A DNA stretch of 64,000 bases from Nocardioides alkalitolerans (GCA_038184435.1 CP116227.1:1889501-1953500), one strand, 5' to 3'. Numbered from the stretch's first letter, positions 1 through 8,492 are shown. Translations and numbers: made by a program. Notes: a model not told the origin generated them from the letters alone.

Positions 1-561
1 CTCCAGCACGAGCTGCTGGCCGCGGTTGCCGTCCGGGTCCGTCTGCTCCTGGAGGCCGGCCAGGCGCGCGTCGTGGGCGCGCCAGCGCTCGACGGCCTGC
101 GCCTCGGCCTCCTCCAGGTAGACCTCGGCCGCCGCCTCGGCCCGCGACTCGGCGCGGTCGGCCGAGTCGTCGGTCCAGGTGAAGACCAGGTAGTTGCTGC
201 TCTCCTCGACCGTGACGGACAGCCGCTCCGCGACGTCGTCGAGGTCGACCCCGTCGCCGATGCGCTCGGCGACGGCGCGACGGACCGGGTCCGTGCGCGT
301 CAGCGCGACCTGGTCGTCGGCCCAGAGGGTGTTGGTCGTGAAGTCGCCCACGGCCACGAGGCCGCCGCCGACGCGGACCGTGGCCTGCGCGTGGTACGCC
401 GGCGCGGAGGTCGCGGCCACGGCGACGCCGAGCAGCAGGCCGACGGCGAGGCCGACGACCACGTGGGTCCAGCGCCTGCGGACGGCGCCGGCCAGGCTCG
501 GTGGACGACGCAGCTCGGAGCCGGGTCGCGTCTCCGAGGCGAGCTCGGTGTCGTCATGCAT
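1..561 (-). CDS. Wzz-type polysaccharide chain-length regulator (cut by window edge)
   Basis: The first 187 codons are present and the frame stays open to base 1, so the C-terminus is missing. A membrane segment at about residues 33-52 is followed by a mostly extracytoplasmic domain, the usual start of Wzz/chain-length-determinant proteins that set exopolysaccharide length or couple export to a tyrosine kinase. Residues 130-170 are rich in Ala/Glu/Arg and look helical, as in the family's coiled-coil stalk. The ATG at 561 overlaps the end of the upstream polymerase/ligase gene by 8 bp, placing it last in the exopolysaccharide operon that is visible. A Wzz role is inferred from topology and context, not from a diagnostic catalytic motif. 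Confidence 0.7.
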   Translation of the reverse strand, partial: MHDDTELASETRPGSELRRPPSLAGAVRRRWTHVVVGLAVGLLLGVAVAATSAPAYHAQATVRVGGGLVAVGDFTTNTLWADDQVALTRTDPVRRAVAERIGDGVDLDDVAERLSVTVEESSNYLVFTWTDDSADRAESRAEAAAEVYLEEAEAQAVERWRAHDARLAGLQEQTDPDGNRGQQLVLE

Positions 562-1831
562 GGGTGATCACCTTTCTGGTGTGCGAGTGGTCGAGAGCGC
601 GACGCCGGTGCACGCCGGCGACGGCGAGAGCGAGGAGGGTGACAGCCAGCGGCACGGGCAGCACCTCGTAGAACGCGATCTGCACGAGGAGCGCGGCACC
701 GGTGGCGTGGAGCCACACGTCGGGTTCGCGGCCGGAGACCGGTCGGGCGTGCCACCAGATGAGCAGCACGGCACCGACGAACAGCGCGAGACCGGCGATG
801 CCCTGCGAGACCAGGATGGTCCAGAGCTGACCGTGCGTCCCGATGGAGACGTCGTTGCTGTCGGCGAGGCCCGCCGACGACTGCGGTGCGCCCCAGCCGA
901 AGAGGGGCGAGCGGAGCGCCAGCGACCACGACGCCTCGTAGAGGGTCGCGCGCGTGCTCGTGTTGCCGTACTCGAACCGTGCCGTGATGACGCGCCGCAC
1001 GGGCTCGACGGCGAGCACCGTGCCGACGATCCCGACGACGCCGACCACGACCGCGGCCAGGGCCCGGAAGTCGCCCGCCGCGGCGCGGCGGGCCACCACG
1101 TAGGACACCGCCACCCCGATCGTGATCCAGCACCCGCGGTTGAGCGAGACGAGGATCGGCGGGACGGACGCCAGCACGAGACCGCCGAGGAGGAGCCGCT
1201 CGGCACGTCCGCGGGCCGTGACCAGCGCGTGGACGGCGACGGGGAAGCCGATGCCGACGGCGGCGCCCCAGTCGTTGGTGTAGGCGAACAGGGGGCTCGG
1301 TCGGGGCGAGCCGTAGAGCCCGTCGTACTCCGAGAACTCCGGGTGGGTCAGCGCCGTGACGAAGGGGTCCGAGAGCCCGGCCACGCGGAGCACGGCCTCG
1401 AACGGGCTCGTGAACTCGAGGTTGTTGACGAGGATGCCCGGATAGGCCAGCAGCACGGCGGCACCCCACAGGGCCACCACCCACCGCACCACCGTGCGGC
1501 CGGGCAGGCCCCGGTCCACCGCGTTCCACACCGCGACCGCGATGACGACGACGGCCGTGTAGAGCACGAGACGGAACCCGTAGGCCGCGAGGTAGCGCGG
1601 ACCCGAGAGCATCACCGCCGAGATGCCGACCCAGCCGAGGAAGAGCAGGAGCGCGACGTACCCGGGCGGCAGCACCAGGACGCGGCGGTTGAGCAACAGC
1701 CACATCCCGACGGGCAGCGCGACCAGCGCCCACGCGGGCACCTGCACCCCCAGCGCCCACCACAGCGGGTAGAGCAGGAAGAGCGCGGCGACCGGGCGCA
1801 GGGCGCGGCGCAGCTCGGCGGTGTCGTTCAC
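554..1831 (-). CDS. O-antigen ligase / polymerase-like (Wzy/WaaL) membrane protein
   Basis: A 425-aa polytopic membrane protein with about ten hydrophobic segments and a large loop at residues 150-190, the architecture of the Wzy/WaaL superfamily that polymerises or transfers undecaprenyl-linked oligosaccharide outside the membrane. The SLNRGCW stretch in mid-protein and GTHGQ near residue 335 resemble conserved polymerase/ligase motifs. Its ATG overlaps the acetyltransferase stop codon by 4 bp and its own stop overlaps the Wzz-like start, so it is translationally coupled on both sides. In this operon it is most likely the repeat-unit polymerase (Wzy). Sequence alone does not separate polymerase from ligase. 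Confidence 0.8.
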   Translation of the reverse strand: MNDTAELRRALRPVAALFLLYPLWWALGVQVPAWALVALPVGMWLLLNRRVLVLPPGYVALLLFLGWVGISAVMLSGPRYLAAYGFRLVLYTAVVVIAVAVWNAVDRGLPGRTVVRWVVALWGAAVLLAYPGILVNNLEFTSPFEAVLRVAGLSDPFVTALTHPEFSEYDGLYGSPRPSPLFAYTNDWGAAVGIGFPVAVHALVTARGRAERLLLGGLVLASVPPILVSLNRGCWITIGVAVSYVVARRAAAGDFRALAAVVVGVVGIVGTVLAVEPVRRVITARFEYGNTSTRATLYEASWSLALRSPLFGWGAPQSSAGLADSNDVSIGTHGQLWTILVSQGIAGLALFVGAVLLIWWHARPVSGREPDVWLHATGAALLVQIAFYEVLPVPLAVTLLALAVAGVHRRRALDHSHTRKVITHA

Positions 1832-2415
1832 GGGCGCGCCTTCCCCCCGGTCGTCACGACCTCGGCCGGAGCCGCGGAGGTGGAGCCGTCGACCCGGCGG
1901 GCGGGGACGCCCGCGTAGGTGCCGCCGGAGGACAGGCGACCCCGCACGACCGCACCCGCGGCGACGACGGCACCGCGCTCGACGACGGCACCGGGCAGCA
2001 CGGTGACACGCGCGCCCAGCCAGACCTCGTCCTCGATCCGGGTCGTCAGGTAGTCGGCGACCTTCGCCGCCCGGCCGCCCGCGTCCCGCCCGTGGGTGGC
2101 GGTCAGCACCATGACGCCGGGGCCCAGGTGGCAGTCGTCGCCGATCTCGACACGACCGCGCGCCACGTCGAGGTAGCAGTCGTGGTTGACGAAGGTGCGC
2201 CGACCGATGCGGAGGCCGCGACCCGTGATGCGGACGCCGCTGAACACGTTGGCGGTGCGGACGTCGAGCCCTGCGGCCCGGTAGACGGCCCAGCGCAGCG
2301 GCCGGGGCACGAGGGCGGAGCCCGCCAGCAGGTCGAGCAGCACGTGCCGCAGCGCGATGGCGAGGTCGAGGCGGAGCGCGCCGAGCGCGCGGCCGAGGAT
2401 CCCGGGGCGCGTCAT
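1828..2415 (-). CDS. left-handed beta-helix (hexapeptide) acyltransferase
   Basis: 195 aa. The C-terminal half carries isoleucine-patch hexapeptide repeats (for example IGDDCHLGPGV and VWLGARVTVLPGAVV) ending in the YAGVPARRV-type tail of WbbJ/LacA-like acetyltransferases, which O-acetylate sugars. The start is the ATG at 2415, whose ATGA overlaps the stop of the glycosyltransferase upstream. A longer reading upstream of this codon runs through that gene and is rejected. The role is probably O-acetylation of the exopolysaccharide repeat unit; the acceptor sugar cannot be read from sequence. Confidence 0.88.
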   Translation of the reverse strand: MTRPGILGRALGALRLDLAIALRHVLLDLLAGSALVPRPLRWAVYRAAGLDVRTANVFSGVRITGRGLRIGRRTFVNHDCYLDVARGRVEIGDDCHLGPGVMVLTATHGRDAGGRAAKVADYLTTRIEDEVWLGARVTVLPGAVVERGAVVAAGAVVRGRLSSGGTYAGVPARRVDGSTSAAPAEVVTTGGKARP

Positions 2416-2978
2416 CGGGTCACCCGCGACAGGAGGGTGCGCCGGACCGAGCGCACACGTCGGACGCGCCGACCGACGACGGGGTCGATCTGGCGCGCGA
2501 ACCGCTCGGCGGACTCCTCGGCGGCGGTCTCGATCTCCGCCGCGTCCACCTGCGGACCGCTCGCGCTCAGCGCCGCCGAGACCCCGTCGGCGAGCGCGGG
2601 GAAGTCGGTGGCGAGCCGGACGACACCGGCGTCGTCGACGACGGCGGCGAACCGCTCCTGGTGACCGTCGACGTGCTCGCCCCGCGAGGGGTCCCGCGGC
2701 ACGCACACGGGCACGTGCCCGGCCCGGCGGGCGTCCATGATCGTGCCCGGTCCGCCGTGGCACACCACGACCGCCGCACGCCCGAGCAGGTCGGTCAGCT
2801 CATCCTGGTCGACGAACTCCACGCCGCGCGCGACCTGCGGCCGCGCGCTGTGGCCGTGCTGCACCACGATCTCCACGCGCGGTCCCAGGGACGCGGCGAG
2901 GCGGTCGAGCCAGCCGACGAGACGGTCGAACGGGTGGTGGTCGGTGCCCACCATCGCGACGACGAGCGGCGCGCTCAC
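2412..2978 (-). CDS. PssE/EpsF-type glycosyltransferase catalytic subunit
   Basis: 188 aa with the C-terminal glycosyltransferase-28 fold. The motif VCHGGPGTIMDARRAG is the nucleotide-sugar-binding loop of MurG/Alg13-like enzymes. The translation starts at GTG 2978, which overlaps the preceding stop by 4 bp (GTGA). It pairs with the Alg14-like gene immediately upstream: in streptococcal Cps14F/Cps14G, rhizobial PssD/PssE and yeast Alg14/Alg13 the two proteins form one membrane-anchored transferase that adds the second sugar. The donor is unknown. The C-terminus is highly basic (residues 160-188), consistent with membrane-surface association. Confidence 0.85.
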   Translation of the reverse strand: MSAPLVVAMVGTDHHPFDRLVGWLDRLAASLGPRVEIVVQHGHSARPQVARGVEFVDQDELTDLLGRAAVVVCHGGPGTIMDARRAGHVPVCVPRDPSRGEHVDGHQERFAAVVDDAGVVRLATDFPALADGVSAALSASGPQVDAAEIETAAEESAERFARQIDPVVGRRVRRVRSVRRTLLSRVTR

Positions 2979-3478
2979 AGGAGCGGTCCCACGACGACGG
3001 CGTCCGGGTAGACGTCGAGCTGCGTGTCCCACTGCACGACGCGGCGCGTGGTGAACGGACCGACGAGCCGTCCCGTCATGGTCGGCGAGTCCACCCGGTC
3101 GTAGACCTCGACGAACACCGTCGGGATGCGGAGCACCCAGGCCAGCACGAAGAACGGCACGGCCACGCCCGCCCCGGCGCTGACGACCACCGCGGGCCGC
3201 TCGCGCCGCAGCACGCGCCAGGCGAGCACGAGGTTGCGGAGGAGGTTGGGCACGTTGCGCGTGGTCGGCGAGTAGGACGTGACGACCCGCTCGTCGGCCA
3301 GGCGGTCGCGCACGTCCGGGGTGTCGGGGCACACCCACACGCGGTCGCGGATCGTCCACCACGGGCGAAGGGCGAGGAGCTGGGCGAGGTGACCGCCCTG
3401 GGTGCTCACCAGCAGGGCCTTGCCCCGCGGGCCGTCCTCGGGTCGCGCTCGCGCGGCCTCGGCGAGGAGTTCGGACAT
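2975..3478 (-). CDS. PssD/Alg14-like glycosyltransferase membrane subunit
   Basis: 167 aa. The N-terminal STQGGHLAQLL loop and the central VVSAGAGVAVPF segment are the hallmarks of the Alg14/EpsE/PssD family, the membrane-anchoring partner of the Alg13-like catalytic subunit. A hydrophobic helix around residues 105-120 would sit in the membrane. The start codon shares one base with the stop of the phosphoglycosyl transferase upstream (TGATG), and its stop overlaps the PssE start, so the three are coupled. Together with PssE it probably transfers the second residue onto the undecaprenyl-PP-sugar. Confidence 0.86.
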   Translation of the reverse strand: MSELLAEAARARPEDGPRGKALLVSTQGGHLAQLLALRPWWTIRDRVWVCPDTPDVRDRLADERVVTSYSPTTRNVPNLLRNLVLAWRVLRRERPAVVVSAGAGVAVPFFVLAWVLRIPTVFVEVYDRVDSPTMTGRLVGPFTTRRVVQWDTQLDVYPDAVVVGPLL

Positions 3479-4881
3479 CAGTACGCTCCCTTCCCGCGCA
3501 GCACCGCGGAGACGGTGCGCGCACAGATCACGAGGTCACCCGCGATGGTGTGGTTGTCGGTGTAGGTCAGGTCGAGGTCGACGCTGGTCGCCCACGAGAG
3601 GTCGGAACGGCCGCTCACCTGCCACAGCCCGGTGAGGCCCGGCTTCACCCGCAGGCGGCGGCGCTCGGTCTCGTCGTACGCCGCGACCTCCTCCGGCAGC
3701 GCCGGGCGCGGGCCGACGAGCGACATCTCCCCCCGCACGACGTTCCAGAGCTGGGGCAGCTCGTCCAGCGACGTACGGCGCAGGACGCGGCCCACGCGGG
3801 TGACGCGGGGGTCGGCACGGATCTTGAAGAGCACGGCGTCGGAGTCGTTGAGGTGCACGACGTCCGCCCGCACGACCTCGGCGTCGACGGTCATCGTGCG
3901 GAGCTTCACCATCACGAAGGGCACGCCGTCGCGCCCGACGCGGACCTGCCGGAAGAACGCGGGACCGGGGCTGTCGGCGCGGACGGCGAGAGCGAGGACG
4001 AGGAGGACCGGGGCTACGAGGACGAGCGCGACCGCGCCGAGGACGCGGTCGAGCACGCCCTTGGCGACCGCCCGGGCCCGCGACGCCTGGGGCGGCGCGA
4101 CGGAGACGATGCCGCGGCCGGCCAGTCGGCCGACACCCATCCGGTGCGGCGCGACGGGCGGAGCGGGGAAGCCGAGCGGCACCCCGGTCGGCTGCAGCTC
4201 CCAGGTCAGCTGGCGGAGACCGTCGGCCCCCAGCCCCAGGCCGGGGTCGACCAGCACGATGTCGGCGTGCTTCTCGGCGACCTCGTGCGCCAGCGGTGTG
4301 TCGGTGAAGCGGGCCGCGCTGCCCATGACCCGGCCGGTGCGGCGCTCGACCGGGAGTCGACCGACGACACGCACGTCACGCTCCGTCGCGGTCACCTCGT
4401 CCAGGTCGTCCGGGTCCACCAGGACCAGCGCCCGCGGCCGCCCCCGGAGGACGCCGGCCACGGAGCGCACGACGACCACGACGGCGACCAGCAGCACGAG
4501 CGGTGCCCACCGCTCGCTGGTCGGCACGCCGGGCAGGACCGCGTCGGCCAGCACCAGCACCCCGAGCGCCACCAGCCCGGACGTCGCGACGCCCGTCAGG
4601 TCCGTGCTCGAGAGCGCCGGGTGCGGACGGGTCACGCCGACGATGCCGCGGGCGACGGCCCAGGCGGCTCCGAGCACGACGGCCGCACGGAGGTCTCCCC
4701 CGGTCACCGCCAGCACCAGCAGCACGGCGACCACTGACACCACCTCGGCGCAGCGCGGCAGGGCGACGCGACGTCGCGGCGCGACGGCGGAGGCCCGCCT
4801 CGCTCCCGGACGCGCGACGGTCGGGCCCGGCATCGGGCGCGACGACGCGTCGCCGGGCGACGGGGCGAGTGCGCGGGGCAC
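3478..4881 (-). CDS. undecaprenyl-phosphate sugar phosphotransferase (initiating, WbaP/CpsE type)
   Basis: 467 aa. The N-terminal third has several membrane segments, the middle is a nucleotide-binding-like cytoplasmic domain, and the C-terminal 190 aa is the bacterial sugar-transferase domain. Visible motifs include MVKLRTM, DELPQLWNVVRGEMSLVGP and VKPGLTGLWQVSGRSDL, which carry the conserved Asp-Glu and PRP-type residues. It starts exopolysaccharide synthesis by moving a sugar-1-phosphate from UDP-sugar to undecaprenyl phosphate. GTG 4881 is chosen because AAGGAG lies about 6 nt upstream. It is the first gene of the operon, and a 16-bp palindrome lies 34 bp upstream. The donor sugar is not identifiable. 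Confidence 0.93.
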   Translation of the reverse strand: MPRALAPSPGDASSRPMPGPTVARPGARRASAVAPRRRVALPRCAEVVSVVAVLLVLAVTGGDLRAAVVLGAAWAVARGIVGVTRPHPALSSTDLTGVATSGLVALGVLVLADAVLPGVPTSERWAPLVLLVAVVVVVRSVAGVLRGRPRALVLVDPDDLDEVTATERDVRVVGRLPVERRTGRVMGSAARFTDTPLAHEVAEKHADIVLVDPGLGLGADGLRQLTWELQPTGVPLGFPAPPVAPHRMGVGRLAGRGIVSVAPPQASRARAVAKGVLDRVLGAVALVLVAPVLLVLALAVRADSPGPAFFRQVRVGRDGVPFVMVKLRTMTVDAEVVRADVVHLNDSDAVLFKIRADPRVTRVGRVLRRTSLDELPQLWNVVRGEMSLVGPRPALPEEVAAYDETERRRLRVKPGLTGLWQVSGRSDLSWATSVDLDLTYTDNHTIAGDLVICARTVSAVLRGKGAY

Positions 4882-4914
4882 GGCGGCTCCTTCCTCGGGG
4901 TGGCGGGTCGGTGG

Positions 4915-4941
4915 ACTAGACCGGTCTAGTGAACAGTGTTC
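4915..4941. promoter_or_regulatory. palindromic operator candidate between exopolysaccharide operon and TetR gene
   Basis: ACTAGACCGGTCTAGT at 4915-4930 is a perfect 16-bp palindrome. Directly next to it, GAACAGTGTTC at 4931-4941 is a second inverted repeat (5-bp arms, 1-bp centre). Both lie in the divergent promoter region between the sugar transferase (start 4881) and the TetR-type gene (start 5056). Such symmetry is what a dimeric TetR repressor needs. That it controls both genes is inference. Confidence 0.65.
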
Positions 4942-5042
4942 TCCCTAACGACCAGGCGACGCAAACGTGACGTGTGTTTCTTTTACTCTTTCGGGTGGCC
5001 CTCCGTCGGCTCGGCGCGGTGCACCGGGCGACCCGAGCCCCG

Positions 5043-5048
5043 TAGGGT
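5043..5048 (+). promoter_or_regulatory. -10 element of a leaderless promoter (TetR gene)
   Basis: TAGGGT lies exactly 7 nt before the ATG at 5056. An actinobacterial TANNNT element at this distance puts the transcription start at or next to the A of ATG. Confidence 0.55.
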
Positions 5049-5055
5049 AGGCGCG

Positions 5056-5814
5056 ATGGACACGAGCACGGACCACACGCCCGGAGAGGTGATGTCCGAC
5101 CCCTCGGCCGCCTCCGACGGCGCGGGGGGTCTGTCGCGTCGGGACCGCCTCCGGCTCGCCACCATCGAGGAGATCAAGTCCGCGGCCCGCGAGCTGCTCC
5201 TGCCCCTGCCGGGCGGCGGCGACCTGTCGTTGCGCGCCGTGGCCCGCGAGATCGGCATGACCCCGTCGGCGATCTACCGCTACTTCGAGTCGCGTCAGGA
5301 CCTCATCGAGGCCCTCGCGCGCGACGCGCTGGAGTCGGCCGGCGCCGCGCTACGGGTGGCCGACGAGGCCGACACGCACCCGAGCGCCTTCGCCCGGGCG
5401 GTCGCGCTGGCGTCGGCGTACCGGCGGTGGTGCCTCGACCACCGTGCCGAGTTCGCGCTGGTCTTCCGGGACGGCCAGGGCACCGACGCCGTCCGGGTCG
5501 ACACCATCGCCTTCTACAGCGTGCCGCTGCAGGTGCTGGCCGAGGAGCTCCAGGCCGATCGCATCCGGATCCCCGAGCACACCGACGTACTGCCGACGGT
5601 GCGGGCCGAGGTCCTCGAGCTCGCCGCCAGCCTCGCGCCCCAGGGGGTCGAGCCGGCGACGGTCATCTACCTGGTGTCGGTGTGGGCCGCCGTGCACGGC
5701 TTCGTGTGCCTCGAGCTGTTCGGGCACGTGCCGGGCATCCTCGAGGACCCCGGGGACGCCTTCGAGCGCCACGTGCGGCTCGTGCTGCGGTCGGTGCTCG
5801 TCTTCGATTCGTGA
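5056..5814 (+). CDS. TetR/AcrR family regulator with WHG-type C-terminal domain
   Basis: 252 aa from ATG 5056. The N-terminal helix-turn-helix is clear (LSLRAVAREIGMTPSAIYRYF around residues 55-75), and the C-terminal domain contains WAAVHGFVCLELFGH, the WHG signature of one TetR subfamily. The start is supported by TAGGGT 7 nt upstream (leaderless). An alternative ATG at 5092 has GGAGAG before it and would remove 12 residues that are not part of the fold. It is divergent from the exopolysaccharide operon with a palindrome between them, so it is probably its local repressor. The ligand is unknown. Confidence 0.88.
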   Translation: MDTSTDHTPGEVMSDPSAASDGAGGLSRRDRLRLATIEEIKSAARELLLPLPGGGDLSLRAVAREIGMTPSAIYRYFESRQDLIEALARDALESAGAALRVADEADTHPSAFARAVALASAYRRWCLDHRAEFALVFRDGQGTDAVRVDTIAFYSVPLQVLAEELQADRIRIPEHTDVLPTVRAEVLELAASLAPQGVEPATVIYLVSVWAAVHGFVCLELFGHVPGILEDPGDAFERHVRLVLRSVLVFDS

Positions 5815-5844
5815 CGGACCCGCGACCGGGCGACCGCGGCCGGC

Positions 5845-6732
5845 TCAGCCGAGGCGCGGCGCCCGCGGGAAGCCCAGTGCGACCTGCACGGCCGCGGAGA
5901 GGCCGACCTGCGCCTGGCGGAGGTCGGGCGACGTCGCGTCGCCGACCAGGGTGAGCATCCACTGCCGTGCGTCGAGGTCGTAGCCACCGGCGGCGACCAG
6001 CGTCTCGAGCTCGCCCCAGGACTCCAGGATCCGCGCGACCTCGGAGTCCTCGCCCCGCCACGCCACGACCGAACCGCCCTCGAGGGCCGCTGAGGTCAGG
6101 GGCGAGCGCCAGGTGATCTCCGGTCCCACGTCCCTGCCGCGCAGCCATCCCCGGACGCCGGCCACGCTCTCGTTGCGCCGCACGCCGGTCATCACGGTCT
6201 CCATCGTCCACTCGCCCGCGCGTCGGCCGAGCCACCAGGCCGACGCGTCGAGCCGCGACGCGAACCGGTTGCCCACCATGGCCAGACGGTCGACGAGCGG
6301 TGCGGCCACCATGTCGTCGAGGTCGTGGAGACAGCGCTCCAACGCGTCGACCACGTGACCCTGCGGCAACGGAGCCGGAGGCGGCTGGGCGTCCTCGCGG
6401 GCCGCGCGCTCCAGTGCCTCCAGGATGCTGAGGGCGAGCCGCCTCTCCACCGCCGAGAAGTGGCGCCCGACGCGCCGCAGGATCAGCTCGACCGGCCGTC
6501 CGATCGGGTCGACGTGGCGCAGCACGAGGATGTCGCCCTCGTGCGTCGCGAGCGGCCCCGCCTCGGCGCCGTCCCGTCCCCCCGGGCCAGCCGCACCGGC
6601 CGCGTCGAGCTCGCCGCTGTCGGACGGCGTCAGCACCGCGACGTGGTCGACCTCCAGGGCCCCGCGCAGCGTGCGCTCGACGAGGTCGGTCCACTCGGTG
6701 ACGCGGCGGTGCGTCGTCCTGCTCTGTCTCAC
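5845..6732 (-). CDS. GAF-like domain protein of unknown function
   Basis: 295 aa, soluble, convergent with the TetR gene. Two halves look like degenerate GAF/PAS-type sensor modules. Residues 20-115 end in a long amphipathic helix (FSAVERRLALSILEALERA), and residues 130-290 run through WWLGRRAGEWTMETV and end in a similar helix (DLRQAQVGLSAAVQVALGF). GAF domains typically end this way. No DNA-binding, kinase or cyclase motif is visible. The assignment to the GAF fold is by pattern only; it could equally be a lineage-specific conserved hypothetical. Confidence 0.55.
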   Translation of the reverse strand: MRQSRTTHRRVTEWTDLVERTLRGALEVDHVAVLTPSDSGELDAAGAAGPGGRDGAEAGPLATHEGDILVLRHVDPIGRPVELILRRVGRHFSAVERRLALSILEALERAAREDAQPPPAPLPQGHVVDALERCLHDLDDMVAAPLVDRLAMVGNRFASRLDASAWWLGRRAGEWTMETVMTGVRRNESVAGVRGWLRGRDVGPEITWRSPLTSAALEGGSVVAWRGEDSEVARILESWGELETLVAAGGYDLDARQWMLTLVGDATSPDLRQAQVGLSAAVQVALGFPRAPRLG

Positions 6733-6959
6733 GGTGGTGCTCCTGCCCGTCCTCGCGCCTCCGGCGGTCGTCCCGCCGATCGTCGGCTCCGTGCGAGCTC
6801 ACGCACCGTGCCGGTGGTAGGGCGCGGTGCCTGGTGCACGCCGAGAATCGAGCCAGCCGTCACCGATCGGGTGACGGCCACCTGTTGAACGAGAGTTCCG
6901 TCACCGCGTCACGACCTGGCGGACCGATGCGGTACGGATCACGTTCCGCTCCAGCGTAC

Positions 6960-7559
6960 TCAGCGGTTGAAGCGCTGCTGGGCCTGCTCGAGCCCCTCCG
7001 CCACCAGGCACTCCACCGCGTCCGCGGCGTCGCCCACCTGAAACGGCAGCTCTTTCTGCTCCGTGCGGGAGTAGTCCGCGAGCACGAAGTCGGCCACGTC
7101 CTGGCGCCCCGGCGGACGGCCGATCCCGGCCCGTACCCGGTGGAAGTCACCCGTGCCGAGCGACGACCGCATCGACTTCAGGCCGTTGTGTCCGTTGTCG
7201 CCGCCCCCCAGCTTGAGACGCAGGGTGCCGAACGCGATGTCGAGCTCGTCGTGCACCGCGACGACGCGCTCCGGCGCGATCTTGTAGAAGGTGGCGAGCG
7301 CCTTCACCGGGCCGCCGACCTCGTTCATGTAGGACCGCGGCTTCGCGAGCACGACGCGGGGGCCGGGGCTGCCGGGAGCACCGACCCGCCCCTCGACGAC
7401 GTCGGCGCGGCCCGTCTTGTGCGCCCGGAACCGGCTCCCCCACCGCTGGGCGAGCTCGTCGACCACGAGGTAGCCGACGTTGTGCCGGTTGCCGGCATAC
7501 GAAGGGCCGGGGTTGCCCAGCCCGACGACCAGCCACACCTCGGTGGACGTGTCGGACAT
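6960..7559 (-). CDS. pth: peptidyl-tRNA hydrolase
   Basis: 199 aa, the usual Pth length. It begins VWLVVGLGNPGPSYAGNRHN, containing the Asn and the catalytic His of the family, followed by PRSYMNEVGGPV, HDELD and GGGDNGHNGLKSM, all diagnostic. The enzyme releases tRNA from prematurely terminated peptidyl-tRNAs. It lies 63 bp downstream of rplY in the same direction, the standard rplY-pth arrangement in actinobacteria, and is probably co-transcribed with it. A strong call. Confidence 0.97.
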   Translation of the reverse strand: MSDTSTEVWLVVGLGNPGPSYAGNRHNVGYLVVDELAQRWGSRFRAHKTGRADVVEGRVGAPGSPGPRVVLAKPRSYMNEVGGPVKALATFYKIAPERVVAVHDELDIAFGTLRLKLGGGDNGHNGLKSMRSSLGTGDFHRVRAGIGRPPGRQDVADFVLADYSRTEQKELPFQVGDAADAVECLVAEGLEQAQQRFNR

Positions 7560-7622
7560 GCGGCAACCCCGGCCTCTCGTGTCGTGCGGGTGCCGGCCCG
7601 CGGTTCGCGGGCCGGCGGAGGA

Positions 7623-8291
7623 TCACTCGTCGTCGGAGGAGGCCTCGTCGTCGGAGCCGCCCTCGGCGTCGGCCTCGTCCTCGGGCGCGTCGCGCTCGAT
7701 GCCGACCTCGGCCTCGGCCTCGGCGAGCTCGGCCTCGACCTCCTCGGCGGTCGCCGCGGCGGTCACGTTGACCACGAGCACGTCCGCCTCGGTGAGGAGG
7801 GTGGAGCCCGACGGGATCTCGAGGTCACCGGCGGTGATCTGCGTGCCGGCCTCGGCACCCTCGACGGAGACCTCGATGGCCTCGGGGATGTGCGTGGCCT
7901 CGGCCTCGAGCTCGACGGTCGCGTTCTCCGTGACGACCAGCGTCTCGGGAGCGGCCTCGCCGACCACGGTGACGGGCACGTCGACCGTGACCTTCTCGCC
8001 GCGCTTCACGGCGACGAAGTCGACGTGCTCGATGACGCGACGCAGCGGGTCGACCTGGATGTGCTTGGTGAGCGCGAGCTGCACCGTGCCGTCGACGTCG
8101 AGCTCGAGCAGCGCGTTGGCGCCGCCGTGCTTGAGGGCGAGCATCGTCTGGTGGCCGGGGAGGGTCACGTGGATCGGGTCGATGCCGTTGCCGTAGACCA
8201 CGGCCGGGATCTTGTTCTCACGACGGATGCGGCGCGCGGCGCCCTTGCCGAACTCGCTGCGGACCTCGGCGGCGATCTTCTCGCTGGACAT
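7623..8291 (-). CDS. rplY: 50S ribosomal protein L25, general stress (CTC) form
   Basis: 222 aa from ATG 8291, which has GAGGAG 8 nt upstream. A longer in-frame reading upstream has no such site. Residues 1-95 form the 5S-rRNA-binding L25 domain (GKGAARRIRRENKIPAVVYG), residues 96-185 the beta-barrel CTC domain, and the last 30 residues an acidic Glu/Asp/Ala/Ser tail typical of high-GC actinobacteria. It binds 5S rRNA in the large subunit. The promoter has TACACT at 8438-8443 and the roughly 140-nt leader contains a perfect 17-bp palindrome, suggesting leader-based control. It is followed by pth. Confidence 0.96.
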   Translation of the reverse strand: MSSEKIAAEVRSEFGKGAARRIRRENKIPAVVYGNGIDPIHVTLPGHQTMLALKHGGANALLELDVDGTVQLALTKHIQVDPLRRVIEHVDFVAVKRGEKVTVDVPVTVVGEAAPETLVVTENATVELEAEATHIPEAIEVSVEGAEAGTQITAGDLEIPSGSTLLTEADVLVVNVTAAATAEEVEAELAEAEAEVGIERDAPEDEADAEGGSDDEASSDDE

Positions 8292-8400
8292 GCTGTGACT
8301 CCTCGTCGGACTTCGTCTGCGGCACCGCGAGGTGCCAGGTCGGTCGCGCCACGGCAGCACAGCGCGGCGAACCAGAGGTCCGGCCGGCCCTGTCGATCAC

Positions 8401-8417
8401 GGAACCCCGGGGGTTCC
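8401..8417 (-). promoter_or_regulatory. 17-bp palindrome in the rplY leader
   Basis: Eight-base arms GGAACCCC/GGGGTTCC around one central G, perfectly symmetric. It starts about 14 nt after the likely transcription start of rplY and could be a leader hairpin (ribosomal-protein feedback or attenuation) or a protein operator. Confidence 0.45.
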
Positions 8418-8437
8418 CTCGCCGAGGCAACCGCAGG

Positions 8438-8443
8438 AGTGTA
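8438..8443 (-). promoter_or_regulatory. -10 element of rplY-pth promoter
   Basis: TACACT on the minus strand, about 147 nt upstream of the rplY ATG and the same hexamer as the greA promoter candidate. No clear -35 can be assigned. Confidence 0.45.
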
Positions 8444-8465
8444 GCGACGTCGCCCCCGCAGGGCC

Positions 8466-8492
8466 AAAACCCCCGGACGGTCCGCGTCCGGG
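8466..8492 (-). terminator. intrinsic terminator of the kinase operon
   Basis: On the minus strand, CCCGGAC and GTCCGGG (8472-8492) form a 7-bp stem with a 7-nt loop, followed by GG and a TTTT run (8466-8469). It lies between the end of the kinase gene (8727) and the rplY promoter, where a terminator is expected. Confidence 0.55.

Noticed and set aside
194..1918. Plus-strand 574-codon frame opposite the exopolysaccharide genes
   Set aside because: Asp/Arg/Gln-rich and without motifs; the opposite strand encodes clear membrane and transferase domains.
4931..4941. GAACAGTGTTC as an SOS (LexA) box
   Set aside because: The Gram-positive LexA site needs four bases between GAAC and GTTC; here there are three. 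It was kept only as part of the operator region.
4936..5055. N-terminal extension of the TetR gene to 4936
   Set aside because: It would run through the operator and promoter; the leaderless -10 element and the HTH position support 5056.
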